From UBA668 sp041918155 (GTDB lineage Bacteria > Actinomycetota > Acidimicrobiia > Acidimicrobiales > Ilumatobacteraceae), in contig JAYRWH010000065.1 of the NCBI GenBank assembly GCA_041918155.1, forward strand, positions 1 through 64,000: 64,000 nt of DNA, written 5' to 3'. A program made the translations under genes and the position numbers. Of the stretch, positions 25,063-33,394 are shown in pieces (the stretch's first letter is position 1; each line of letters starts with the position of its first letter). The notes under the pieces were generated by a model. It had not been told where the DNA came from, did no database searches, and saw nothing but the letters and a program-made list of their open reading frames with translations.

Positions 25063-25367
25063 GTGGTGGACCCGGGAAGCATTGACCAGACAATGGTTCG
25101 CCAAGGCCTGTCGTCGCGCCGACCCGTGGGGTCATCGACGCCGTGCGATCGGTGCCTGCCCTGCAGGCCCAGGAACCGGCGGCGCTGTACCTGTCGCTGT
25201 GGAATCGCATCGATGACTTCGATCCGAGCGATCTCGACCGGGCGTTGGCCGACGGTGCGATCGTGAAGGCGTCACTGCTTCGATTCACGCTGCACGCCGT
25301 CGACGCGAACGACATCCCATGGGTGCGGGCGGCCACGCCGAGAGTCTCCCACTCACTTCGAGGCTAG
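25063..25367 (+). pseudogene. Broken winged-helix (HTH_42/YcaQ-type) gene
   Basis: Residues from two frames join into one YcaQ-like N-terminal segment. MVRQGLSSRRPV reads in the frame of 25063, then GVIDAVRSVPALQAQEPAAL, YLSLWNRIDDFDPSDL and VKASLLRFTLHAVDA in the frame of 25143. The break maps to the GTGGGG run near 25126-25131 and behaves like a one-base deletion. The frame then stops at 25365-25367, about 100 codons in, where the family normally has 350 or more residues. The stop overlaps the convergent GH13 gene's stop. YcaQ-type proteins are DNA glycosylases for crosslink repair. The homopolymer could also hide a sequencing error, but truncation is independent of it. Confidence 0.6.
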
Positions 25368-26962
25368 GAACGCGCGAGCACCACGATCGACCGCGGCGCC
25401 ACGGTGTGCCCGTCGTCCGCCGGCGACGTCGGCGCGGTCGCGATGACCACCTTCCAGTCACCGTGCTCGTGCACCCCGAACGCGAGCGGCTGCCACCACG
25501 CGTTCACCATCACGTAGAGATCACCCGTGCACCACGCGAGCGAACGCGACTCGTACGAGTCGTCGAGATCGGGGCCGACGCCGTAGAAGCGGAAGTCGCC
25601 CGGCGGGTACGCCTGGCGCACGCGCGTGAGCGCACGTACGAAGTGGGTGAGTTCACGCCCATCCTCCGCGCTCGCCCAGTCGACCCAGGTGATCGGCCCG
25701 TCGACGTCGTAGGGGTTGTCGTGGCACTGTTGGCTGCGGCCGAACTCGTCGCCCATCACCCACATCGGCGTGCCGGCCGACAGGAGCAGCAGCGCGAAGA
25801 AGTTCTTCAGTTGCTGCATCCGCAACTCGGGGCCGCAGTCCCACGAGCGGTGGCGATCGCTGGTGACCGCGGTGAGATCGTGCAACGTGAGGCCGTCGTG
25901 AGCGGTGATGAAGTTCAGGCTCGCCGCGGCACCCTTGGTGAACAGGTCGGGGCTGCCTTGGACGCGCTGCGCCATCGCCGGCACGAGGCCGGGCTCGCCA
26001 CGTAAGAAGCCGCGCACGTCGTCGCGGAAGCGGTCGTTCCACTGCAGCCAGCCGTCCGGCCACACGGGCGAGCCGACCTCGTATGCGCCCAGATCCCACG
26101 GCTCGGCCACGAGCGTCACCCCGCGCCAACGGCCCCACTCGGTGATCATCTGTACGAGGTGGCCGCCGTCGCGTGTGAGCAGCGACGCGAGGTCGAAGCG
26201 GAAGCCGTCGACGCCGAGGCGGGCGAAGCGCTCGAGCGACTCCAGCACCAGGTGGCGCACGTACGGGTGGGCGGGGTCGATGTCGTTGCCGCACCCACTG
26301 TCGTCCGTGTACGTGCCGTCGGGCCGGTGACGGTACGCGCCCGCCTCGTCGAGGCCGCGCAGCGAGTACGTGGGCATGCTCGCATCGCCCTCACCCGTGT
26401 GGTTGAACACCATGTCGACCCACACCTGCATCCCGCGCACGTGGGCCGCCTCCACGAGATCGGCGAACTCCTCCGCGGCGCGCTCCGGGTCGAGCGCGTA
26501 TGGGCGGTGCACCGCGCCCCACACCAGCGGCATGTAGCCCCAGTAGTTGGCCCGGTCGTCGAACGGGTTGATCGGCATCAGCTCGATCACGTTCGCCCCG
26601 CTCGCGACCACCTGGTCGAGGTGCTCGATGCACCCGCGGAACGTGCGCCCGAACCCGCGGACGTGCAGTTCGTACACGATCGGGTCGTGGGCGAGCGGCG
26701 GCGCCTTGGGGTACGGCGCCCACAGCTCGCGCACCACGCTGCGCGGCCCATCTGCCGTCCACACCATGTCGCGACAACTCGGGTCGAGCAGCGGCGGCCC
26801 GCCGTCGACGGTGATCCAGTAGTGCGCCCCGACCTCCGCCTCCGTCTCGGCGACCCACAGCGCGCCGTCGGGCACCGCCGGCATCCGATGCTGCCCGACA
26901 TGGAGCACCACCGATTCCGCCCCCGGGGCGGGAACAGCGATGCGCAGCGGATTGATCGCCAT
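25364..26962 (-). CDS. GH13 glycogen-debranching/isoamylase-like enzyme, short form
   Basis: The 532-residue GlgX/isoamylase-type glycoside hydrolase has an abbreviated N-terminal region of about 85 residues in place of the full CBM48 domain. A GH13 barrel follows with VDMVFNHT, nucleophile D257 (GFRFDLAS), acid/base E287 (LVAEPWD) and the third aspartate D356 (ITAHDGLTLHDL). All catalytic residues are present. GlgX proteins are usually near 700 residues, so this is a compact variant, shorter at both ends. It would hydrolyse alpha-1,6 branches in glycogen-like glucans. It starts at an ATG next to a G-run and is divergent from moxR. Confidence 0.85.
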   Translation of the reverse strand: MAINPLRIAVPAPGAESVVLHVGQHRMPAVPDGALWVAETEAEVGAHYWITVDGGPPLLDPSCRDMVWTADGPRSVVRELWAPYPKAPPLAHDPIVYELHVRGFGRTFRGCIEHLDQVVASGANVIELMPINPFDDRANYWGYMPLVWGAVHRPYALDPERAAEEFADLVEAAHVRGMQVWVDMVFNHTGEGDASMPTYSLRGLDEAGAYRHRPDGTYTDDSGCGNDIDPAHPYVRHLVLESLERFARLGVDGFRFDLASLLTRDGGHLVQMITEWGRWRGVTLVAEPWDLGAYEVGSPVWPDGWLQWNDRFRDDVRGFLRGEPGLVPAMAQRVQGSPDLFTKGAAASLNFITAHDGLTLHDLTAVTSDRHRSWDCGPELRMQQLKNFFALLLLSAGTPMWVMGDEFGRSQQCHDNPYDVDGPITWVDWASAEDGRELTHFVRALTRVRQAYPPGDFRFYGVGPDLDDSYESRSLAWCTGDLYVMVNAWWQPLAFGVHEHGDWKVVIATAPTSPADDGHTVAPRSIVVLARS

Positions 26963-26980
26963 CCCCCCAGCCTGCCACGC

Positions 26981-27025
26981 AAGTTGGCGTTCAGGCGGGC
27001 CATAGGCCCGCTTCAGCGCCGACTT
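26981..27025. repeat. REP-like palindromic element, copy 1
   Basis: The outer arms AAGTTGGCG (26981-26989) and CGCCGACTT (27017-27025) pair with one G-T wobble. A symmetrical TTCAG/TTCAG internal loop follows. The inner stem is GCGGGCC (26995-27001) with GGCCCGC (27005-27011) around an ATA loop. Two further copies occur at 41488 and 41549. It fills the gap between two divergent genes and overlaps the expected -35 of moxR. Confidence 0.85.
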
Positions 27026-27030
27026 GGCTC

Positions 27031-27043
27031 TACTGTGGCGGCG
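27031..27043 (+). promoter_or_regulatory. Leaderless -10 element of the moxR operon
   Basis: TACTGT (27031-27036) ends 8 bp before the moxR ATG. The matching -35 position falls inside the right arm of the REP-like palindrome. Confidence 0.45.
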
Positions 27044-27967
27044 ATGGCCGTCACGCCGATCTCCCCAGCCGATGTCGTACACGCGCTCACGATGCACGGC
27101 TATATCGCCGACGAGGGGCTGGCCACATCGGTCTACCTCGCGATGACCCTGCGCCGGCCGCTGTTGCTCGAAGGCGAGGCCGGAGTCGGCAAGACCGAGG
27201 TCGCCAAAGTGCTGAGCCGCTGGACCGGGGGCGAGCTGATCCGTCTGCAGTGCTACGAGGGCATCGACGTGTCGCAGGCCGTGTACGACTGGGACTACAG
27301 CCGCCAGTTGCTGCACCTGCGCGCCGCGGAGGCCACCGGGGAGTCGCGCGGCCTGCGCACCGACGACCTCGAAGCCCAGCTCTACCAAGAGAAGTTCCTG
27401 CTCAAGCGAGCGCTGCTGCAGGCGATCGGCCACGAGGGCGATTCGCCGCCGGTGCTGCTCATCGACGAGATCGACCGGGCCGACGACGAGTTCGAGGCCT
27501 ACTTGCTGGAGGTGCTCTCCGAATACCAGATCACCGTGCCCGAGCTCGGGCGCTTCAGCGCCGTGCGGCCACCGATCGTCGTGCTGACCTCCAACCGCAC
27601 CCGCGACGTGCACGACGCACTCAAGCGGCGCTGCCTCTACCACTGGGTCGAGCACCCCGACTTCGAGCGCGAGGTGCAGATCGTGCGCCTGCGCGTTCCC
27701 CAGGCGCTCGACCGGCTGGCCCGCCAGGTCGCGGCCGCCGTCGAGGAGCTGCGCACCCTGAACCTCTACAAGCCACCGGGCGTCGCCGAGACGATCGACT
27801 GGGCACAGGCGCTCGCCGCGCTCGGCCGCACCGAACTCGACCAGCACACCGTAGAACTCACGCTCGGCACGGTCCTGAAGTACCGGGAGGATCAGGACCG
27901 CGCCCGCCAGCACGGCATGGTCGGCCTCGTTCGTCAGGCCATCGAGCGGAGCTACGCGTCGCCGTGA
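27044..27967 (+). CDS. MoxR-family AAA ATPase (CoxD-like)
   Basis: The 307-residue MoxR ATPase has Walker A (GEAGVGKTE), Walker B (VLLIDEIDRADDE), sensor 1 (VVLTSNRTRDVHDALKRRCLYHW) and an arginine-finger region. The sequence around YDWDYSRQLLHLRAAE is characteristic of the CoxD group. These help insert or activate the Mo-Cu or Mo centre of hydroxylases. It heads a five-gene operon; its stop overlaps the GTG of the VWA gene, its usual partner. Confidence 0.9.
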   Translation: MAVTPISPADVVHALTMHGYIADEGLATSVYLAMTLRRPLLLEGEAGVGKTEVAKVLSRWTGGELIRLQCYEGIDVSQAVYDWDYSRQLLHLRAAEATGESRGLRTDDLEAQLYQEKFLLKRALLQAIGHEGDSPPVLLIDEIDRADDEFEAYLLEVLSEYQITVPELGRFSAVRPPIVVLTSNRTRDVHDALKRRCLYHWVEHPDFEREVQIVRLRVPQALDRLARQVAAAVEELRTLNLYKPPGVAETIDWAQALAALGRTELDQHTVELTLGTVLKYREDQDRARQHGMVGLVRQAIERSYASP

Positions 27968-29079
27968 CGACGGCCGAGCGGATGGCGGTGGCGTTCGCCC
28001 GCATCCTGCGCGGCGCAAGCCTGAAAGTGCCGACGGGCAGTGTGCTCGCGTTCGTCGATGCGCTCGGCGCGGTCGGCGTCGACACGCGCACGTCGGTCTA
28101 CTGGGCCGGCCGAGCGACCCTCGTGCGCCACCCCGAGGACATCGCCGTTTACGACGACGCGTTCGCCGCGTTCTGGACTGACGACGGGCCGTCCACGGAC
28201 GATGCAATCGTGGAGCAGGTAGCGATCACCCTCGCGATCGACTCCGAAGACGATGACTCCGGCGCGAACGACGAGTCCACCAAGCCGACCGACGACCCCT
28301 CCCTCACGCTGCGTTGGTCGGCCGCCGAGGTGCTGCGCCACAAGGATTTCGCCGACTACACCGAGCAAGAGTTGCGCGACGTGCAGTCGCTCATGCAGCA
28401 ACTGCGCTTCATCGGCCCACCGCGCCGCTCGTTTCGCCTACACGCCGACCGGCGCGGCCGGCGCCCCGATCTACGCGCCACGATGCGCGCCTCGCTGCGC
28501 GCCGCGGGCGAGCCGATCGACCGACGCTGGCGCGAGCCCGGCGAACGGCTGCGGCGGCTCGTCCTGCTGCTCGACATCAGCGGGTCGATGGAGCCGTACG
28601 CGCGGGCGATGCTGCGTTTCGTTCACGCCGCGGTGTCCGGTCGTCAGAAGGTGGAGGCCTTCGCCATCGGCACCCGCCTCACCCGCATGACCAAGGAGTT
28701 GCACAGCCGTGACCCCGACACCGCGCTCGCGCAGGCCGGCATGCGCGTGCAGGACTGGAGCGGCGGCACCCGCATCGGCGAGAGCTTGCGCACGTTCAAC
28801 GATCAGTGGGGCGTGCGCGGAATGGCCCGCGGGGCGATCGTCGTGATTCTCAGCGACGGCTGGGACCGCGGCGACCCGGAGCTGTTGGCCGAGCAGATGC
28901 AGCGCCTGCAACGGGTGTGCCACCAACTCGTATGGGTGAACCCGCTGAAGGTGACGCCTGGGTACGCGCCGCTCGCCCGCGGCATGGCCGCGGCCCTACC
29001 CTTCATCGATGACTTCGTGGAAGGGCACAGCCTCACCGCGATGCAGGAGTTGACCCACGTGATTGCACACCACCGATGA
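27964..29079 (+). CDS. VWA-domain protein, CoxE family
   Basis: The 371-residue protein has an N-terminal CoxE-like region and an acidic linker (about residues 95-110). Its C-terminal von Willebrand A domain has an intact MIDAS (LLLDISGSMEPY), then GGTRIGESL and ILSDGWDRGD. MoxR ATPases and VWA proteins act as pairs in metal-cofactor insertion. Start and stop overlap the neighbours (GTGA and ATGA), indicating tight coupling. The target enzyme is not encoded nearby. Confidence 0.9.
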   Translation: MTTAERMAVAFARILRGASLKVPTGSVLAFVDALGAVGVDTRTSVYWAGRATLVRHPEDIAVYDDAFAAFWTDDGPSTDDAIVEQVAITLAIDSEDDDSGANDESTKPTDDPSLTLRWSAAEVLRHKDFADYTEQELRDVQSLMQQLRFIGPPRRSFRLHADRRGRRPDLRATMRASLRAAGEPIDRRWREPGERLRRLVLLLDISGSMEPYARAMLRFVHAAVSGRQKVEAFAIGTRLTRMTKELHSRDPDTALAQAGMRVQDWSGGTRIGESLRTFNDQWGVRGMARGAIVVILSDGWDRGDPELLAEQMQRLQRVCHQLVWVNPLKVTPGYAPLARGMAAALPFIDDFVEGHSLTAMQELTHVIAHHR

Positions 29080-30185
29080 AGGAATTGCTCGACGACATCG
29101 ACCGCTGGCGGGCCGTGGGCGCGCGCGTGGCGATCGCACGCGTCGTCGACATCGAGGGCTCGGGACCGCGCCTGCCCGGGGCGGCAATGGCGGTCAACGA
29201 GCACGGCGAGGTCGCAGGCAGCGTCAGCGGCGGATGCGTGGAAGGCGCGGTCGTCGGTGAGTCGCTGGCGATCCTGCGCGGCGAGGCCGAGCCACGGATC
29301 GTGTCTTTCGGCTACAGCGACGACGAAGCCTTCGCCGTCGGCCTCACGTGTGGCGGCGTCATCCGGCTGTTCATCGAGCCGCTCGACTTCCACGGCGACC
29401 TGGCGGGGCTGCTGCGCGACGAACGCCCCGTCGCGTTGGCGACGGTGATCGCCGGACCGCACGTCGGCCGCAAGCTGCTCGTCGCCCCGGGGCTCGCTGC
29501 GCAGGGCACACTCGGTGACGCTGAGCTGGATCGCATCGCCGCCCGCGACGCCCTCGCCGAGCTCGAGGCCGGCCGCAGCGGGATCCGCCACTACGGCCCC
29601 CACGGCGAGACCACGCCGGAAGATCTGCAGGGCTCGCCCGAGGTGAGCATCTTCATCGAGTCGTGGGCGCCACCGCCGCAGATGTGGATCTTCGGCGCGG
29701 TCGACTTCACCGCCGCGCTGGCCAAGGTGGCCAAGGTGTTGGGGTTCCACGTGTTGGTGTGCGACGCCCGCGAGGTGTTCGCCACCCGCCGCCGCTTCCC
29801 CATGGCCGATGAGGTGTTGGTGAGCTGGCCCGGGCCGATCTTCGAGCAGCGGGGCGGGTGCCTGAGCGCTCGGGACGCGGTATGCATCCTCACTCACGAC
29901 CCCAAGTTCGACGTGCCCGCAGTGCAGGGCGCGCTGGCCACCGATGTCGGCTACATCGGCGTGATGGGGAGCCGCCGCACCCACAGGACGCGGCTGGAGC
30001 GCCTCGCCGAGGTGGGCATCGACCGACCCGAGCAGCTCGCGCGACTGATGGCGCCGATCGGACTCGACCTCGGGGCGCGCACGCCCGAGGAGACGGCCGT
30101 GTCGGTGTGCGCGGAGATCATCGCCCGCCGCACCGGCCGTGCGGCCGCTTCCTTGCGCGACGGCGACGGGGCGATCCATTCCTGA
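29076..30185 (+). CDS. XdhC/CoxF-family molybdenum cofactor chaperone
   Basis: The 369-residue protein has an N-terminal XdhC/CoxI domain (GPRLPGAAMAVNEHGEVAGS, VSGGCVEGAVV, LTCGGVIRLFIEP) and a C-terminal Rossmann-type domain (IFGAVDFTAALAKVAKVLG, GVMGSRRTHRTRLERLAE). XdhC binds and helps sulfurate or deliver the molybdenum cofactor to xanthine dehydrogenase-type enzymes; CoxF does the equivalent for CO dehydrogenase. It is directly followed by a MobA-like transferase, consistent with cofactor maturation. Confidence 0.9.
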   Translation: MKELLDDIDRWRAVGARVAIARVVDIEGSGPRLPGAAMAVNEHGEVAGSVSGGCVEGAVVGESLAILRGEAEPRIVSFGYSDDEAFAVGLTCGGVIRLFIEPLDFHGDLAGLLRDERPVALATVIAGPHVGRKLLVAPGLAAQGTLGDAELDRIAARDALAELEAGRSGIRHYGPHGETTPEDLQGSPEVSIFIESWAPPPQMWIFGAVDFTAALAKVAKVLGFHVLVCDAREVFATRRRFPMADEVLVSWPGPIFEQRGGCLSARDAVCILTHDPKFDVPAVQGALATDVGYIGVMGSRRTHRTRLERLAEVGIDRPEQLARLMAPIGLDLGARTPEETAVSVCAEIIARRTGRAAASLRDGDGAIHS

Positions 30186-30763
30186 TGAACGCCAACGAGC
30201 CGCGAGTCGCCGCCCTGCTCGCTGCGGGTGGTGGCACGAGGTTCGGCGGGCCGGTGCACAAACTCGTCGCTGACCTCGATGGGCGGCCGGTGTGGATGTG
30301 GGCGCTCGATCATGTGCTCGCCGCCGACTTCGACCATGTGATCGTCGTGACCGGTGCGGCCGAGCTGGCCCTCCCGCCATCGGTGATCGAGCGCCACAAC
30401 CGCCGTTGGGCCCACGGTCAGGCCGGCTCGGTGCAACTCGCCGTCGCTGCCGCCCGCGAACTCGGTGCGACCAACGTGACGATCGGCCTCGCCGATCAGC
30501 CCTTCGTCGGCGCCGACGCATGGCAAGCGGTAGCCCTCGCTCCTCCCGAATACCGCATTGTCGTCGCGGTCTACGGCGGGTTGCTCGGCCCCAACCCGGT
30601 GCGCCTACGTGACGACATGTGGCCGCTGCTACCCACCGACGGCGACGCAGGCGCGCGTGATCTGCTGCGCGGCCACCCGGATTGGGTCCATCGCGTCGAC
30701 TGCGTAGGCTCTGGAGCCGACATCGACACGCAGGAGGACCTCGCGCGATGGAGAAGTTGCTGA
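30185..30763 (+). CDS. MobA/MocA-like molybdopterin nucleotidyltransferase
   Basis: The 192-residue NTP-transferase fold protein has a nucleotide loop AALLAAGGGTRFGGPVHKL, then WAHGQAGSVQLAV and metal/acidic segment IGLADQPFVGADAW. These match MocA-type cytidylyl or guanylyl transferases, which convert Mo-MPT to a dinucleotide. CO dehydrogenase-type hydroxylases use the cytosine form, so MocA activity is the better guess. The ATG overlaps the xdhC stop by one base (TGATG). Confidence 0.85.
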   Translation: MNANEPRVAALLAAGGGTRFGGPVHKLVADLDGRPVWMWALDHVLAADFDHVIVVTGAAELALPPSVIERHNRRWAHGQAGSVQLAVAAARELGATNVTIGLADQPFVGADAWQAVALAPPEYRIVVAVYGGLLGPNPVRLRDDMWPLLPTDGDAGARDLLRGHPDWVHRVDCVGSGADIDTQEDLARWRSC

Positions 30764-31407
30764 ACGAGTTCATCGTCAACCGCCCGATCGACACGACGTG
30801 GGCGGTGCTCACGGATGTGGAACGCATCGCTCCGTGCCTGCCCGGCGCGCAGCTGCAGGAGATCGAGGGCGACGTCTTCCGCGGGGTCGTGAAGGTGAAA
30901 CTCGGCCCGGTCTCCGCCGCGTTCAAGGGCCAGGCCCAGTTCATGGAGCGCGATGACGCCGGCCACCGCGCGGTGCTGAAGGGCGAAGGCCGCGACACCG
31001 GCGGCAAGGGCAACGCGAGCGCGCTCATCACCGCGGAGCTTGAGTCCGTCTCCACCGATGTCACCCGGTGCAAGGTGAGCACCGACCTGCAGGTCACGGG
31101 CAAGGTGGCTCAGTTCGGTCGCGGCATCATGGGTGATGTCAGCGAGAAGCTGATGACCCAGTTCGCCACCAACCTCAACTCGATGCTCGAAGCCGAGCCG
31201 ACGACGGGCAACCCGGCGGCCGCCGCCGAGCCCGCACCCACCGAACAGGGCGCCGCCGAGACACCGCCAGTGCGAACGGTGAGGGGCCCGGCCGCCGAGC
31301 CGATCGAGCTCAGCGACCTCGCCGGCGGCGCGCTGCTGAAGCGCCTGCTGCCCTTGTTCGGCGGGTTGGTCATTCTGCTGCTCGCGCTGCGCCGCCTGCG
31401 CAAGTGA
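30748..31407 (+). CDS. CoxG-family SRPBCC protein with C-terminal membrane anchor
   Basis: The 219-residue protein has an SRPBCC domain of the CoxG type in residues 1-150 (VLTDVERIAPCLPGAQL, FRGVVKVKLGPVSAAFKG, GRGIMGDVSEKLMTQFATNL). A Pro/Ala-rich linker and a C-terminal hydrophobic helix with basic end (LFGGLVILLLALRRLRK) follow. CoxG is thought to recruit CO dehydrogenase to the membrane. The ATG at 30748 has AGGAGG 10 bp upstream, inside the end of mocA (16-bp overlap). It ends the Mo-maturation operon. Confidence 0.9.
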   Translation: MEKLLNEFIVNRPIDTTWAVLTDVERIAPCLPGAQLQEIEGDVFRGVVKVKLGPVSAAFKGQAQFMERDDAGHRAVLKGEGRDTGGKGNASALITAELESVSTDVTRCKVSTDLQVTGKVAQFGRGIMGDVSEKLMTQFATNLNSMLEAEPTTGNPAAAAEPAPTEQGAAETPPVRTVRGPAAEPIELSDLAGGALLKRLLPLFGGLVILLLALRRLRK

Positions 31408-32309
31408 CCGCACAACCGGCCGACATCCACCGCGTCACCGAGCTGTTGGGCCGCGTCCCGCAAGGCGACTTCGAGGTGGTGGTGCGAGACGAACACGGCG
31501 ACCCCGTCGTGCTCCGCAACGCCCCCCTGCTACACGACGGCACCCCGATGCCCACGCGCTACTGGCTGACCAGCCGCGACGCCCTGCGCCGCGTGAGCCG
31601 GCTCGAGGCCGCCGGCGGGGTCAATCGCGCGGAGGCCGAGATCCCCGCGGCCGATTTGGCAGCGGCGCACGTGCGCTACGCCGCCGAGCGCGACGCTGCA
31701 CTCCCGCCCGGCTACAGCGGTCCACGGCCTTCGGGCGGGGTCGCCGGCACCCGCACCGGGGTCAAGTGCCTCCACGCGCATTACGCCTACCACCTCGCCG
31801 GCGGCGACGACCCCGTAGGCCGCTGGGTGGTGGCCCACCTCACCGAAGCCGTCACCCTGCACGTGCACCTCGGCGAGCAGCACAGCACGTACCGAGCCGA
31901 CGGCATCGAGTACACCGCGCCCGTCGGTTCGCTCACGCTCGCCGCGATGCTCACCGGCGACCCGCCCCCGCCCGAAGACCTCACCAACGCGATCGGCCTC
32001 CTGGCCGACCACCTCGATGACGCCGTGCGCGAGGTGCCTGGCGCGGCACTCGCGGACAAGATCGTCGTCCATGGCCCGGGCTTGGCCACCATGGTCGCGA
32101 TCGAGGTCGGGGCACCCAGCGTCCTACCCTTCACCCTCGACCGCACCGCTGCCGAAGACGTGTTCCGCACACTCGCTACCGAGGCGCGCTCCGACCGGCT
32201 GCGCAACCCCGGCCTCCCCGCCGAAGAGGTGCACACGGTGCTCGGTGTGTGCTGCGCGGTCGTGGCGATTCTGCGTCGGCTCGATCACCCAGGTGTGCAG
32301 GTCGTCTGA
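31404..32309 (+). CDS. DUF501 domain fused to a Ppx/GppA-like C-terminal half
   Basis: The 301-residue protein's first about 150 residues match DUF501 (VPQGDFEVVVRDEHGDPVVL, PTRYWLTSRDALRRVSRLEA, GGVAGTRTGVKCLHAHYAYHLAGG, DPVGRWV). DUF501 proteins normally end there and are followed by ppx. Here the frame continues for about 150 residues that look like the second half of an exopolyphosphatase: LTLAAMLTGDPPPPEDLTNA, then VHGPGLATMVAIEVG in the place of GLAGTVTTVAAIxLG, and VLGVCCAVVAILRRL at the end. The N-terminal ASKHA lobe of Ppx is missing, so catalysis is unlikely. ATGA overlap couples it to coxG. Confidence 0.72.
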   Translation: MTAQPADIHRVTELLGRVPQGDFEVVVRDEHGDPVVLRNAPLLHDGTPMPTRYWLTSRDALRRVSRLEAAGGVNRAEAEIPAADLAAAHVRYAAERDAALPPGYSGPRPSGGVAGTRTGVKCLHAHYAYHLAGGDDPVGRWVVAHLTEAVTLHVHLGEQHSTYRADGIEYTAPVGSLTLAAMLTGDPPPPEDLTNAIGLLADHLDDAVREVPGAALADKIVVHGPGLATMVAIEVGAPSVLPFTLDRTAAEDVFRTLATEARSDRLRNPGLPAEEVHTVLGVCCAVVAILRRLDHPGVQVV

Positions 32310-32947
32310 TGCGCGGTCGCGAGCATCCTTCCCTCGCCAGCAGCCCGGTTGTGCTCCACGGCAAGCGCGTCACCCTGCGCCCGTTGATCGGCAGCGACTG
32401 GTCGCAGTGGAGCCTGGTGCGCGCCCGTAACGAGGACTGGCTGAAGCCGTGGGAGCCGCAGCGCCCGGCCAACCTGCTCGACCCGACCCGCGATCGTGAC
32501 GCGTTCATCGCCCGCTGCAGCGCCCGCGATCGCGATCGCCAAACCGGCATCGGTTACGGGTTCGGCCTCTTCGTCGGCAATGAGCTCGCCGGCGAAGTGA
32601 ACCTCAACGGCATCATCCGTGGCGCGCAGCAGAGCGGCACGATCGGCTATTGGATCGACAGTGAGAAAGCGGGTAACCGCTACATCGCCGAAGGGGTGGC
32701 CGCGCTCTTTCGCTACGCGTTCGAGCAGTTGCACTTACACCGCATCGAGATCTGCATCGTGCCGCGCAACCACAACAGCCGGCGGGTGATGGAAGTGCTC
32801 TCGCTACGAGAAGAAGGGGTCGCGTTGCGCTTCCTGGAGATCAACGGCACATGGGAGGACCATGTGCGGTACGGCATCACCGTCGAGGAGTGGTGGGAGC
32901 GACGGGCCGACCTGGTCGGCCAATGGCTCGATCCCCTCGTGATGTGA
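32309..32947 (+). CDS. GNAT-family N-acetyltransferase (RimJ/RimL type)
   Basis: The 212-residue protein opens with VVLHGKRVTLRPLIGSDW and has SGTIGYWIDSEKAGNRYIAEGVAALFRYAF, the acetyl-CoA-binding segment of RimJ-type enzymes. HLHRIEICIVPRNHNSRRVME follows. These enzymes acetylate protein N-termini, often ribosomal, or small molecules. The ATG at 32309 overlaps the preceding stop by one base. It is the last gene of this co-directional run. Confidence 0.87.
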   Translation: MRGREHPSLASSPVVLHGKRVTLRPLIGSDWSQWSLVRARNEDWLKPWEPQRPANLLDPTRDRDAFIARCSARDRDRQTGIGYGFGLFVGNELAGEVNLNGIIRGAQQSGTIGYWIDSEKAGNRYIAEGVAALFRYAFEQLHLHRIEICIVPRNHNSRRVMEVLSLREEGVALRFLEINGTWEDHVRYGITVEEWWERRADLVGQWLDPLVM

Positions 32948-32959
32948 GCCGTTCGGTGA

Positions 32960-33274
32960 TCAGGGCTGCTCGGCCGCGAGGCGGGTTGCCTGCGCCTTGG
33001 CCTTGCGCACCGCGCTGCGCCGCTTCCACTCCTTGAGCTTCCAGTGACGAAGGCTCTTGGGTGCCGAATTGCGGATCGCCTTCTCGGTGTTGTGCCGATG
33101 CGTCGGTGCGAAAGCCGGACCCGGCTCGTGCACTTCGTCGGGCTCGAGACCGCCACTCACCTGCGTGGCCACTGAGTGCAACTCGCTGTTGATGCGGTGC
33201 CGCTCGTTGTGGGCGTGGGCTCGTGTATCCATCTTCGGCGGTGGAACCGCCTCTTGGCGATGGCGCTGACTCAT
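32960..33274 (-). CDS. Small very basic protein, unknown
   Basis: The 104-residue protein is rich in Arg, Lys and His (RAHAHNERHRINSELHS; KSLRHWKLKEWKRRSAVRK; KAKAQATRLAAEQ). The ATG at 33274 has a strong ribosome-binding site (GGAGGT, 5 bp spacer), which fixes the start and makes it a credible gene. The family is not recognised. The charge and helical C-terminus would suit nucleic-acid or ribosome binding, but this is speculation. The 120 bp upstream contain no clear promoter. Confidence 0.6.
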   Translation of the reverse strand: MSQRHRQEAVPPPKMDTRAHAHNERHRINSELHSVATQVSGGLEPDEVHEPGPAFAPTHRHNTEKAIRNSAPKSLRHWKLKEWKRRSAVRKAKAQATRLAAEQP

Positions 33275-33394
33275 GGGTACCTCCGTGTATTTCGATCGGA
33301 ACGTACGTTGCTTCCCGTGACCGAAACGTAGATCAGCCGGTGAGTGCCCGGAAGGGTCTTTGGGTAACAAATCTGCGCGCTTTTTGGAGCTCGC

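Noticed and set aside
27044..31407. Complete CO dehydrogenase locus
   Set aside because: Only accessory genes are present; no large, medium or small catalytic subunit is in the window.
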